Of a stretch of DNA of 35,694 nucleotides, positions 16,570 through 24,910 are shown in pieces; within the stretch, counting starts at the first letter, position 1, and the number at the start of each line of letters is the position of its first letter. The notes under the pieces were generated by a model that saw only the letters and a program-made list of their open reading frames with translations, made no database searches and was not told the origin of the DNA. Location: contig LOEW01000123.1 in NCBI GenBank assembly GCA_001516045.1, positions 1 through 35,694 on the forward strand, written 5' to 3'. Source of the DNA: Desulfosporosinus sp. BRH_c37. GTDB lineage: Bacteria > Bacillota > Desulfitobacteriia > Desulfitobacteriales > Desulfitobacteriaceae. A program made the position numbers and the translations under genes.

Positions 16570-17763
16570 TTAATTTACATTTACCCATACTTGACCAGAA
16601 TGACCCGTTACATCATTTGTCCAACTCCCAGCAAATCGACCTCCTCCCTGTAGGGTTAAATTATAAACTGGACCAATGGCGGCCTTGCCCTTTTTAATAT
16701 AAGCTGTTTCTTTGAAAGTTAATGTTGAACTTGAGATATTACCTTGAACTTTATGAATAGCATCCAGAGTAGTCCATGATAACTCGCCAGTAAAACTGCC
16801 ACTCGATGCATTATACTCTGTAAAATGAAGTTTGAATGGCATGTTTAATTGATTTCCATTGACAGTTTGACTTTCAGATCCGTCTATAGTTTGATTTGCT
16901 TTGATAGCTTCTACCATCGGATTTTTAGCAACGGGAACCGGAGAATTTTGGGTTTGTTGCGGAACCTGTATAGAATTTTGTGCAACCTTTACATCTTCAT
17001 TAGCTTTTCCCTTGGCAATTGCTTGAGTACATTGGTCTTTTAATTTAATTGCGTCTGCATTAGTGGCATCAATCGTTAGTATTTCATCAAGTTTCTTGAT
17101 AGCATCATCGTACTTAGTTGCACCTATTAAGTCTGTAGCTGTTTGCAGTTGTTGAGCTATGTAAGCCGGTTTAGCGTCTTTCATCTTCTGCTGAGCATCA
17201 GTGTACCTTTCCGTGTCTTCCTTAATAACCTTTTGTAATGAAATGATTGCCTCAAGGTATTGCTTATCATTCATCTGTTTAATCCCTAGATCATAGTTGT
17301 CTTTCGATGTACTTATAGCTTTGGCTAAATCCAAGTCTGTGTTAAATTGCTTAGTATCTTTCTTAGGATCAATTCTAATAATTTCTTGGAGGATAGCGTT
17401 CGCAGCGTCCCAATTACCTTCCTTCAGATAAACCATAAATAATTCTTCTCGGGCTGGGATATTGTTTACATCAATTTGTATTACTTCTTTCAGAACTACT
17501 TCAGCCTTAGCAAATTCTTTGGTAGCAACATAAACCTGTCCCAATCCCAATCTAGCAGGAATATTTTTGGGCTCTATCTGAATTACTTTTTGAAAAGCTA
17601 AAATAGCCTCTTGGTATTTGCCGTCTTGCAAATATTTATTGGCTAGTTTTAGCTCCCGGTCAGCTCGAGCAGTTGGTGTGTTTGTGGCATAAGCAACTCC
17701 GCCGCCGATCGTGAGGACCAAGACTATGGCAATAATGGTAACTATTCTTTTTGATAATTTCAT
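16570..17763 (-). CDS. Membrane-anchored TPR protein, copy 2 (397 aa)
   Basis: ATG at 17761-17763 with GAGG eight bases upstream. Residues 1-28 are a hydrophobic anchor like that of the copy at 1474-2667, and residues 30-260 carry the same TPR units with nearly identical text (GKYQEAILAFQKVIQIEPKN, ARLGLGQVYVATKEF). A Pro/Gln/Asn-rich linker (about 270-295) leads to a separate C-terminal domain with alternating beta-strand patterns (SGSFTGELSWTT, YNLTLQGGGRFAGSW), unlike the C-terminus of copy 1. The protein should face the outside. The two copies are of equal length and bracket the Tad/kinase operon. Function unknown. Confidence 0.82.
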   Translation of the reverse strand: MKLSKRIVTIIAIVLVLTIGGGVAYATNTPTARADRELKLANKYLQDGKYQEAILAFQKVIQIEPKNIPARLGLGQVYVATKEFAKAEVVLKEVIQIDVNNIPAREELFMVYLKEGNWDAANAILQEIIRIDPKKDTKQFNTDLDLAKAISTSKDNYDLGIKQMNDKQYLEAIISLQKVIKEDTERYTDAQQKMKDAKPAYIAQQLQTATDLIGATKYDDAIKKLDEILTIDATNADAIKLKDQCTQAIAKGKANEDVKVAQNSIQVPQQTQNSPVPVAKNPMVEAIKANQTIDGSESQTVNGNQLNMPFKLHFTEYNASSGSFTGELSWTTLDAIHKVQGNISSSTLTFKETAYIKKGKAAIGPVYNLTLQGGGRFAGSWTNDVTGHSGQVWVNVN

Positions 17764-18246
17764 TTTTCTAGCCTCACTTACTCATTTTATATTCATTTCT
17801 CCGGTTCTTTTTATACAAATGCAAATCCAATGTGATGTGTGTTCTTATTAACAATTTCATGATGGCAAACTGAATCCCATGATCTGTCAAATACCTTAGC
17901 CTTATATTTCACTAGTCAGAGCTATGAAGCGGTTATTCAAAGATCGATAGTGTATTATATGGAACCATTAATAATAATTCTTTCTTCAAATTTATCAACA
18001 GTTTATTTTAGCATATAAGGGATGCGATTCTTGTCGTCTTTTGTCAATTAGTATTTATCAGAAAAATCTTAGGTCAACTAAACACTGTAAAACGTCACTA
18101 TGAGTGATTCCCTAATTATGCTTAATTGCCGATGACAGTTACTATGATAATAATCCTCGATATTGTTAGGCAGAAAAATCACCAAGACTGTAGTATTTCG
18201 CAATTTAAGGTTTATAACGGAGCTTAAATCATATTGCGGCATATCG

Positions 18247-18281
18247 CCTTGTTTAATCTTGACGACAAGGATTACTCCTTG
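18247..18281 (+). repeat. Two mutually exclusive short hairpins
   Basis: CCTTGT (18247-18252) can pair with ACAAGG (18265-18270), while CAAGGA (18266-18271) can instead pair with TCCTTG (18276-18281). The shared middle arm makes the two exclusive, as in attenuators. Arms are only six bases and no T-run follows, so chance is possible. Confidence 0.3.
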
Positions 18282-18436
18282 CTACCAGTGGAGAGACAAT
18301 CCTTTCCAGGGATGGTTTTTCCCTCCTAAATCATGCAAATTATCGGATGTATATTGCAGAGAAATCGTCAGTTAATTATATAAACCCGCTTTTTTTCCCT
18401 TTCTTTTAAGAGTTGTATGCAGGAAAATTTCAACAA

Positions 18437-18465
18437 TTGTAGAAACTATACGTATAGTTTAAAAT
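18437..18465 (+). promoter_or_regulatory. Promoter whose spacer is an 18-bp perfect palindrome
   Basis: TTGTAG (18437-18442) and TAAAAT (18460-18465) are 17 bases apart, and the perfect palindrome AAACTATACGTATAGTTT (18443-18460) fills the spacer exactly. The -10 is good (5/6), the -35 poor (3/6). A dimeric regulator bound here would control the plus-strand gene starting about 60 bases downstream. Confidence 0.5.
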
Positions 18466-18523
18466 CGCTTCAAAAATCATTAAGTTAGCCACAACATAAA
18501 GAATTATTTGAAAGTTGCAGACG

Positions 18524-20479
18524 ATGACAAAAAGAAGGAAGCTTAATCATCATATAGAAGTAACCGCCTTCGACAGTGGGCGGGTCTTTGATTTGCTCCT
18601 GTCACTCATTTTGGTGACGGCAATTTGTTTAAAGGGTAGTTACTTTCCTCAGAGCTATTTGCCGATCCTTGTTGTTACAGGAGTATGGCTACTAGTTCGC
18701 ATACCAAGACGAATAGTACATGTTCTATGGAAGGATCCGGTTTTCATTCTACTGTGGATAATTTTCGTTTGCTATTGCTTGGCGAATTTTATTGCTGTTG
18801 CCAACCGCTACACAGCCATTTTGGAGACTCTAAAAATTGCAACATGGCTTCTCTTTTTTTTAGCGGTACGTCTAAGTCAGGAGGTAATCATACTTTACAA
18901 GGGTATCGTTACAGGTTGCCTATTATTGGCATTGTTCGGTCTCCTGGCTTATTTAGGCATTGTGGAATTTCCTCAGGCCGTCTTATGGTCGGGTGGGTTG
19001 CCGCGCTTACAGTCCTTGTTACAGTATGCCAATGTAATGGCTCTGTTCATGGGCATCGCCTATTTCTTATCGCTCTATCTGGCTCACCATACCCAGAGCA
19101 TCACGCAAAAACGGGGCTATTATTTTTATGGTTACCTCTTCCTTCTGACACTTTTTTTAACATATTCGCGCGGAGGAATTATCGTTTTTTTAGTATTTGT
19201 TTGGGGTTGGGTATTCCTGCAGGCACAACAAGGTCAGGGGGGATGGTGGGAAACTCTGCTGCAGGTAATTGCTGCAGCATTTTTTGGCTTCCTTATAGCA
19301 ATATTGATCTCTTTTAAGCAACCAGTACTTGCATTCCTAGTTCTGGTTTTTTCATTCGGTTTGCTGTTCCTACTCTGGCGTTGGAAAGCGGTTCCACAAG
19401 TCAATAAGTCGCTAGTTCGCTTTGCTCTGACAGTGCCACCCGCTCTCATGGTACTGGGAGGAATAGGCCTGCTGGTCACCGATCAGAGGGCAATAATCCT
19501 ATCTAGGGTTGGGACATTCATAGAGAGGATTATTTCAATGCAGGATGCTGGGACAATATTGTTGAAGCATCCTGGGTTAGGGATCGGACCTGGGAGCTGG
19601 AGCAGCCTGCAGTTTAAATATCAGACTGCACCGTATACGGTTCGTTACCTGCATAACGGATTTTTACAAATGGCCCTGGATGCCGGCCTATTTGCACTGT
19701 TGGGCTTGCTCCTAGCCATGCTGATTTACTATGTACGTGAGGTGCGCATCTTCCGAGCCACGGGGGATTCTATTGAACTGTTACCCGGAATCGCGCTGGG
19801 CTTTATATTCCTACACAGCCTAATGGACATTGGATTCAGTTTTACTGGGCTGCTACTGATTATTGCAGTTATTCTTGGTAGTCAGCCACAGCCTAACAAA
19901 TTAGGTAAGCAAATGACTCAGACCGGAAAACTAAGTTATTACTTACCAAAGCTACTGCTGACTACAGTACTGATCATCATAATTGGAGTTGCTAGCTATG
20001 TATGGAACGGAGAGCTTCTTTTTAGCCAAGGTTCGGACGCAATACGTAGGGGCAGTGGTCTGGAGGGAAGCACACTGCTCCATGACAGCGTCCTCTACCG
20101 ACCAGGTGATGCAGAGGTTTACCTTGCTTTGGCCCAGGCTACCCTGCTTAATAATCAGGGTATAGATACAATTACCTTTCTGGAGCAGGCCCGACGTCTG
20201 GACCCCTTCGAGCCCCGCTATGTAGAAGAACTTATCAACCTTGCTTACAGGCGCCATGATTTGCCTGAGGTTTACCGCTACTCGCGAATTTTCATGGAAC
20301 TTAAACCCCATGATCAGCAGGGTTATCGCAAAGCCGACTGGAGTTTGCAGCAAATGTACAACGATCGGGAGATCGACCAAGCAAGCTATATACAAAGCAA
20401 AGCTGAGGTCCAGGATGCTCTGGAGCAATCTAACCGGACGCTTCATCCGCTGGCAAAATATATAATTAAAGGCGGTTAA
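18524..20479 (+). CDS. O-antigen-ligase-family (Wzy_C) membrane protein with C-terminal TPR
   Basis: About 651 residues from ATG at 18524; the frame is also open from TTG at 18515, and neither has a clear ribosome site. Ten or more membrane helices occupy residues 20-480. The Wzy_C/WaaL-like signature is near 345-400: HPGLGIGPGSWSSLQFKY, then YLHNGFLQMALDAGLF, with the conserved His in HNGFLQ. After a last helix (LLLTTVLIIIIGVASYVW) the C-terminal 140 residues form TPR-like units (AEVYLALAQATLLNNQG, DTITFLEQARRLDPFEPR) that should be outside. In monoderm bacteria such proteins polymerise or ligate surface polysaccharide, or glycosylate pilins; which applies is not shown. Local GC is higher than in the Tad region. 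Confidence 0.85.
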   Translation: MTKRRKLNHHIEVTAFDSGRVFDLLLSLILVTAICLKGSYFPQSYLPILVVTGVWLLVRIPRRIVHVLWKDPVFILLWIIFVCYCLANFIAVANRYTAILETLKIATWLLFFLAVRLSQEVIILYKGIVTGCLLLALFGLLAYLGIVEFPQAVLWSGGLPRLQSLLQYANVMALFMGIAYFLSLYLAHHTQSITQKRGYYFYGYLFLLTLFLTYSRGGIIVFLVFVWGWVFLQAQQGQGGWWETLLQVIAAAFFGFLIAILISFKQPVLAFLVLVFSFGLLFLLWRWKAVPQVNKSLVRFALTVPPALMVLGGIGLLVTDQRAIILSRVGTFIERIISMQDAGTILLKHPGLGIGPGSWSSLQFKYQTAPYTVRYLHNGFLQMALDAGLFALLGLLLAMLIYYVREVRIFRATGDSIELLPGIALGFIFLHSLMDIGFSFTGLLLIIAVILGSQPQPNKLGKQMTQTGKLSYYLPKLLLTTVLIIIIGVASYVWNGELLFSQGSDAIRRGSGLEGSTLLHDSVLYRPGDAEVYLALAQATLLNNQGIDTITFLEQARRLDPFEPRYVEELINLAYRRHDLPEVYRYSRIFMELKPHDQQGYRKADWSLQQMYNDREIDQASYIQSKAEVQDALEQSNRTLHPLAKYIIKGG

Positions 20480-20571
20480 TAGTAGAGCGTACTGTTCGAG
20501 TAGCTTAACAATACGCTCGGTTAGAAGAGATACTCTCAATTTTAGAGGCACGAATATGGAGGAAGGATTAT

Positions 20572-21432
20572 ATGAAGGTTAAGAGCCGTGTTCTAATGGC
20601 AGGTGCGATTGTGGCTATCGCTGGGATAGTAATGCTACTGATTCTGACTCTGACTCGACCACCGCTGGAGATAGAGGCCCACAATGCTGCGCTCATGGAT
20701 AGTTCTAGTGGGCAGTTATTATTTGGACAAAGAGAACACGAGCATAGTTCGCCGGGTAGCCTGACCAAACTAATGACTATTTATCTAATATATGATCGAG
20801 TCGCTCAGGGTAAGCTGTACTGGACAGAACCTGTGCAGGTAAGTCGCCGAGCAGCAGCTATTGATGGTTCCAAGGTGGGTCTCAAAGAAACCGAGGTTCT
20901 TGATGTTGAGAGCCTCTTGTACTGTATTGCTCTTCCCTCCGGCGGTGATGCTGCCCTAGCCATGGGAGAACATTTGGCTGGCACTGAAGCAAACTTTGTC
21001 GAGTTAATGAATAGGACCGCCGCCGATCTGGGCATGAAGGATACTCACTATACAAATATTCCTGGTTTTGACAGTCCACAACATTTTAGCTCTGCTTATG
21101 ATTTGTCACTACTCGCCCGGCACTTAGTAGAGCATTTTCCCGACATACTAAGGGTAAGCTCGCAGATGGAGACCACGATTAGTCGCCAGGTCAACGGGGA
21201 AAAAATAAGCACGGTCTTGAGGAATACAAACACCCTGATCCCCCTGTACCGCGGTTGCAATGGACTTAAAACTGGTCATACAATAGGGGCTGGCTATTGC
21301 CTATGCGCGACCGCTCAGAGACAGGAAGCAAAATTGATTGCTGTTGTAATGGGAGCTGAGTCCATTGAAAACCGCGAGCAAGAGACGGTTAAGATGCTAG
21401 ACTACGGGTTTGACAGTTTGCATGCTAATTAG
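20572..21432 (+). CDS. S11-family D,D-carboxypeptidase homologue with altered SxN motif
   Basis: 286 residues; ATG behind GGAGGAAGG. An N-terminal membrane helix (about 8-28) anchors it outside. The catalytic Ser-x-x-Lys is present (PGSLTKLMT, about 61-69) and so is KTG (GLKTGHT). The second motif reads LPSGGDAALA where penicillin-binding S11 enzymes have S-x-N (typically SGNDA), so Asn is replaced by Gly. The protein ends soon after the catalytic domain, with no C-terminal beta domain, giving a length shorter than DacA/DacF. It may have low or changed activity. It lies 92 bases after the O-antigen-ligase-like gene in the same direction. Confidence 0.88.
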   Translation: MKVKSRVLMAGAIVAIAGIVMLLILTLTRPPLEIEAHNAALMDSSSGQLLFGQREHEHSSPGSLTKLMTIYLIYDRVAQGKLYWTEPVQVSRRAAAIDGSKVGLKETEVLDVESLLYCIALPSGGDAALAMGEHLAGTEANFVELMNRTAADLGMKDTHYTNIPGFDSPQHFSSAYDLSLLARHLVEHFPDILRVSSQMETTISRQVNGEKISTVLRNTNTLIPLYRGCNGLKTGHTIGAGYCLCATAQRQEAKLIAVVMGAESIENREQETVKMLDYGFDSLHAN

Positions 21433-21525
21433 AGGGCATTTTAAGGATTAATACCAATAGATAAATCAGGAGGTGACGCTTAACGGATTGTTTCTGAGTG
21501 TTTAAAAAGAAGAGGAGGGGAAGAA

Positions 21526-23724
21526 TTGAAAACTAAGATCGCTCAAATTCTGATAATTTATATGTTTTTAACGATGGTCATCCCGCTAAACGTGTGGGCA
21601 GCAGCAAACAGTATGACATTTACGATGGATGACGAATATGTGAATGGAAATATCTATACTACAGTGAGTGGTGTAATGGCCAACCAAGGTAACTATATTG
21701 CCTGGGGGCAATATGGTAATGTCCAAACCAGTAATGATGGTATAAATTGGTCCTCGGGTAGAAGCACCTGGACTAATAATACTGTGGCGAATGATCTCTA
21801 CGCTGTGGAGGGTACTCTCTCCCAGATAGTGTATAACGACTCGGAGAAAAAGTATGTCGGGATCGGGACGAACTGCTATGCAAGCTCTTTAGATGGGAAA
21901 ATGTGGCAATTAGAAAGCAGTAGCAATAACCGTGACAATAATGATTTACTCTATGCCAATGGCAAGTATTATGCGGTCAATAATGGAAATAGTGGCAGTA
22001 TCCAGCAGTCCACTGATGGGAAAAATTGGCGGACTTTGACCACGGGGCTACTGAAAACAACTTATTATAACCTAAATGCAATTACCTATGGGCAAGGAAA
22101 ATATATTGTGGTTGGTTCCAATGGTTTGGTTCTAAGCTCTAGTGATGGGGAAATCTGGAGTAACCAAACCCTAAACCTAGGGAACAATTATATAAACCTA
22201 ACTGATGTTATCTATGCCGGTGGACAGTATGTCATTGTCGGAAATTACGGTACTATATTGACCTCTAGCGATGGTGAAACTTGGGTGAAGCACGATTCAG
22301 GCCTCACAGGCTATAGTAATACCCTGACCTCCATCAGCTATGGAAACGGTAAATATGTCGTGGTGGGTGGTAGCCAGGTCTTAAGCTCCACTGATGGGGT
22401 CAGCTGGAGCGCACAGAGTAGTACTTCCCAGTCGGGCAACCGATATAACCAGGTGTATTTTGGCAACTCGGGTTTTGTGGCTACGTCAGGTAGAAACACA
22501 GTAGCCTTCTCAAAGTATGGAGTAAATTGGACCGAAAAAAGCCTAAAATCCACGCTAACTATCGACTATGTTGATGAACTTCAGTTTTTGAATAATGAGT
22601 ATGTCGCAGTAGGACATGGCTTTATGAGCTCAACTGATGGAGTTGCTTGGAGAAAGAAGAATGAGGCAGAAGATATTCGTAAGATTTGCTATGGGAATGG
22701 CAAATATATCGGCATTGGTATTAATAGCGCATACCGCTTAGTTGTCAAAATTTCCACTGATGGTGTCGCATGGCAGCAAGCAACAACTGCAGCGATTGAT
22801 CAGCACTCGCTCTTGGACATCATTTCCGATGATTTCTCGCCCGCGGACATTAGCTATGGAGATGGCAAGTTTGTGCTTGTCGGTTCTAATGGTGAGATTC
22901 GCTACTCTGTGGATGGAGCTATATGGACCCAGACTGCCTCTGGGGTGACCGATTCTCTCACGAATGTGATTTATGGCAATGGGCTCTATATTGCAGCGGG
23001 AGGCAGTACCATCCTCTATTCAACAGATGGGGAAAACTGGTCAAAGGCTAATTCGGGTTTAAGTAGCACCGACTATTTTAGTCGGATCTCAGACTTGACT
23101 GTGGGAAATGGTAAGGTAATCGGAGTGTGCAATTCAGGTGTCATCCTAAGCTCATTGGACGGAATCAACTGGACTAAGCGCCAGTCAGGGACGAACCGTA
23201 CGCTAGCGGGAATCAGCTATGGAAATGGTAGTTTCGTAGCGATCGGAGATGCCGGTACGATCCTCAGTTCTACGGATGGTGCTACATGGAAGGCAGAGCC
23301 ACGCTTTACTTCTGGATCTCTCGGCATGATTACTTCGAATGGTTCGGGATTCCTGATCGGCATGTTGCCCATCTATAATGACAGGCTCTTTAGAAGCACA
23401 TCCTCAAGCAACGCCATCACCCCCTCAGGTGATTGGCTAAATGGCTTTATCAATGAACCAGTCAATAAAAGCTGGACCATTCATTTCAAACAGGTAATTG
23501 ATCGCAGCACGGTGAACAGTTCTACAGTTTATGTCACAGCCGCAAATGGGACTAAACTTGAGCAAAGCTTTAGTTATTCAGCTGACGGCAAATCGCTAAT
23601 CCTTACCCCAAGTGCGAACTACTCTTCTGGTAGCGAGTATAACCTAAATGTAACGACCGGAGTGAAATCCTCCACTGGAATACCTTTAAAAGCCAATATT
23701 ACTATGCACTTTACAGTGCGGTAA
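21526..23724 (+). CDS. Secreted beta-propeller protein with C-terminal Ig-like (Big_5) domain
   Basis: 732 residues, starting at TTG (21526) six bases after GGAGGGG. A signal peptide (about 1-26, cleavage near VWAAA) is clear. Residues 35-620 contain thirteen copies of a unit of about 45 residues ending in [ST]xDGxxW (SNDGINW, SSLDGKMW, STDGKNW, SSSDGEIW and others; one copy reads SKYGVNW), mostly preceded by GKYVVVG-like strands. This is the layout of YCF48/sialidase-like propellers; thirteen to fourteen blades would suit two seven-bladed wheels. The last 95 residues (from about 635: NEPVNKSWTIHFKQVIDR...) look like an SbsA/Big_5 Ig-like domain. Ligand unknown; cell-surface role inferred. 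Confidence 0.85.
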   Translation: MKTKIAQILIIYMFLTMVIPLNVWAAANSMTFTMDDEYVNGNIYTTVSGVMANQGNYIAWGQYGNVQTSNDGINWSSGRSTWTNNTVANDLYAVEGTLSQIVYNDSEKKYVGIGTNCYASSLDGKMWQLESSSNNRDNNDLLYANGKYYAVNNGNSGSIQQSTDGKNWRTLTTGLLKTTYYNLNAITYGQGKYIVVGSNGLVLSSSDGEIWSNQTLNLGNNYINLTDVIYAGGQYVIVGNYGTILTSSDGETWVKHDSGLTGYSNTLTSISYGNGKYVVVGGSQVLSSTDGVSWSAQSSTSQSGNRYNQVYFGNSGFVATSGRNTVAFSKYGVNWTEKSLKSTLTIDYVDELQFLNNEYVAVGHGFMSSTDGVAWRKKNEAEDIRKICYGNGKYIGIGINSAYRLVVKISTDGVAWQQATTAAIDQHSLLDIISDDFSPADISYGDGKFVLVGSNGEIRYSVDGAIWTQTASGVTDSLTNVIYGNGLYIAAGGSTILYSTDGENWSKANSGLSSTDYFSRISDLTVGNGKVIGVCNSGVILSSLDGINWTKRQSGTNRTLAGISYGNGSFVAIGDAGTILSSTDGATWKAEPRFTSGSLGMITSNGSGFLIGMLPIYNDRLFRSTSSSNAITPSGDWLNGFINEPVNKSWTIHFKQVIDRSTVNSSTVYVTAANGTKLEQSFSYSADGKSLILTPSANYSSGSEYNLNVTTGVKSSTGIPLKANITMHFTVR

Positions 23725-23740
23725 TATTTAGTTTCGCATA

Positions 23741-23956
23741 TTATGTAGAAAGCCTCACGACCTTATTAGGAACGTGAGGCTTTGATATATCATGGTGCAC
23801 ATCTCGAAATATGGATTGAGTAGTTTTCATTCCGGTCATTCCGCTAAAATCGGGGGTTGTGCTGATAACTTCAAAAGTTCTGTTATATTTTGTTGCGTAA
23901 TCTTTTGCGGAAGAAGAAGCATATCCCATAATAAATGTGTAATGAGGGTTTGACAT
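23741..23956 (-). pseudogene. 71-codon ORF resembling the tail of a secreted repeat protein
   Basis: The N-terminal text, TFIMGYASSSAKDYATKYN, resembles the GYAGSTAxxYAxKxxxxF end motif seen at the close of BspA-like leucine-rich repeats and similar surface proteins. The rest reads through the terminator hairpin and has no recognisable motif. The ribosome site (GAGGGG) is only two bases from the ATG. I think it is a fragment of a lost gene rather than an expressed protein. Confidence 0.3.
23749..23783. terminator. Terminator hairpin after the propeller gene
   Basis: AAAGCCTCACG (23749-23759) pairs perfectly with CGTGAGGCTTT (23773-23783). A short T-run follows on both strands, so it can end transcription of the plus-strand gene stopping at 23724 and of anything leftward. 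Confidence 0.75.
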
Positions 23957-24014
23957 ATCCCCTCAAAATGATAAAATTCTCTGTGCTGGATAATAATATT
24001 TGAGGTGTGATTTC

Positions 24015-24362
24015 ATGAAACTTTTTTCAATATTTGATGGTAAAAAAACTACCGAGACTACTAAGGTTGCTACTGCTTACACTAAGGAATTCACATATCT
24101 TCCGTCTTACCATTGGATACAAGCAACCGAATATACTCCCGCCACGCTAGAAGAGCCCTTTGGTGAGGCAAAATACCTTATAAACAATACAAAAGATACC
24201 CCGGTATACGTGGCTTATAGGGATATTTTAATTAAAGACGGTTGGGCCATTACCGATGAAATGGCAGTTACAAGATTCTCTGCAAATAAAGATACACATA
24301 TAGCGAATATTTGGATTATTATATCCGACAATGACGTAATACTAAATGTTCGGTCAAAGTAA
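24015..24362 (+). CDS. Hypothetical protein, 115 aa
   Basis: ATG at 24015 follows GAGGTG by seven bases; a TTG at 24000 in the same frame is less likely. No signal peptide or membrane helix. The first 30 residues are Lys/Thr-rich, then a mixed alpha/beta stretch with EYTPATLEEPFGEAKYLI and a C-terminal strand pattern (IANIWIIISDNDVILNVR). I do not recognise it. It is isolated between two terminators, so it is its own transcription unit. Confidence 0.65.
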   Translation: MKLFSIFDGKKTTETTKVATAYTKEFTYLPSYHWIQATEYTPATLEEPFGEAKYLINNTKDTPVYVAYRDILIKDGWAITDEMAVTRFSANKDTHIANIWIIISDNDVILNVRSK

Positions 24363-24633
24363 AAACGATCTGCTCTTTCAAAAAGTGCTTCGACTATCGA
24401 GGCCTTTCTTTTAATGCAATAAAACAAACCCATTCAGGGCGTTTACTGCGCATAATAGGTCTACTATGACATAATAACAACCACCAGTTGAACCAGTGGT
24501 TGTTTTTTAAAGCTAAAATCTAGTCCTTGTAATCAGCGCCTTTAGCATCTCCCTTTGTGTTATTAAAATTCTTCAAAAAGTGAGAAAATCTGTGTATCGA
24601 TCACCTTATGTACTACTGTATTATTAATGAGCC
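24363..24633. other. Intergenic region with terminators
   Basis: A weak hairpin near 24388-24402 followed by CCTTTCTTTT may be a first terminator of the 115-aa gene; the stronger one is at 24476-24508. The remainder (24510-24633) is AT-rich and I see nothing in it. Confidence 0.5.
24476..24508 (+). terminator. Rho-independent terminator
   Basis: AACAACCAC (24476-24484) pairs with GTGGTTGTT (24496-24504) around an 11-base loop, followed by TTTTTT on the plus strand. It ends the 115-aa gene. Confidence 0.8.
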
Positions 24634-24882
24634 TCAGATTCTTCCATTATCCTTTACCTTATATTTATTACCCTTCCCTTTATGGCGGGACGCCGGATTT
24701 GGTTTATCTGTATTCAATAATATATCGTCAATCTCAATCTCAGCGAAATCCCCATCTGGAAATTCAATACATTGACAGCAATTATCGCATTCTTTGCTCG
24801 GATCTAGATCACACAAATCACATTCACCGCATTCAGTACATGGTCGATCTTCTAATACGCAGGCTTCGCCAAGATTTTTCAA
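24634..24882 (-). CDS. Small Cys-rich protein (82 aa)
   Basis: Start TTG at 24880-24882, eight bases after GGAGGG. Nine cysteines cluster in residues 8-38 (CTECGECDLCDL, then CDNCCQC), followed by an acidic part (DGDFAEIEIDDIL) and a basic end (ASRHKGKGNKYKVK). The spacing suggests zinc or Fe-S binding, but it does not match a ferredoxin CxxCxxCxxxC pattern. No signal peptide, so cytoplasmic. It begins 28 bases after the D-Ala-D-Ala carboxypeptidase gene ends and is likely co-transcribed. Function unknown. Confidence 0.75.
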   Translation of the reverse strand: MKNLGEACVLEDRPCTECGECDLCDLDPSKECDNCCQCIEFPDGDFAEIEIDDILLNTDKPNPASRHKGKGNKYKVKDNGRI

Positions 24883-24910
24883 ATTCTACGACCCTCCATT
24901 TTAATCATAG

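Larger units (their letters stand above)
17764..18523. other. 760-bp divergent intergenic region
   Basis: No convincing gene. A 70-codon frame from TTG at 18163 has no ribosome site and odd composition. Visible structure: overlapping alternative hairpins (18247-18281) and a promoter with a palindromic spacer (18437-18465). The region nearest the leftward TPR gene (17764-18060) is AT-rich, with nothing else I can name. Confidence 0.6.

Noticed and set aside
18163..18375. 70-codon plus-strand ORF
   Set aside because: TTG start without a ribosome site, odd Cys/Pro/Trp-rich composition, and it overlaps short hairpins; likely chance.
18685..19317. 210-codon ORF inside the O-antigen-ligase-like gene
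   Set aside because: Same strand, other frame, Ser/His/Cys-rich text typical of a shadow of membrane-protein coding.
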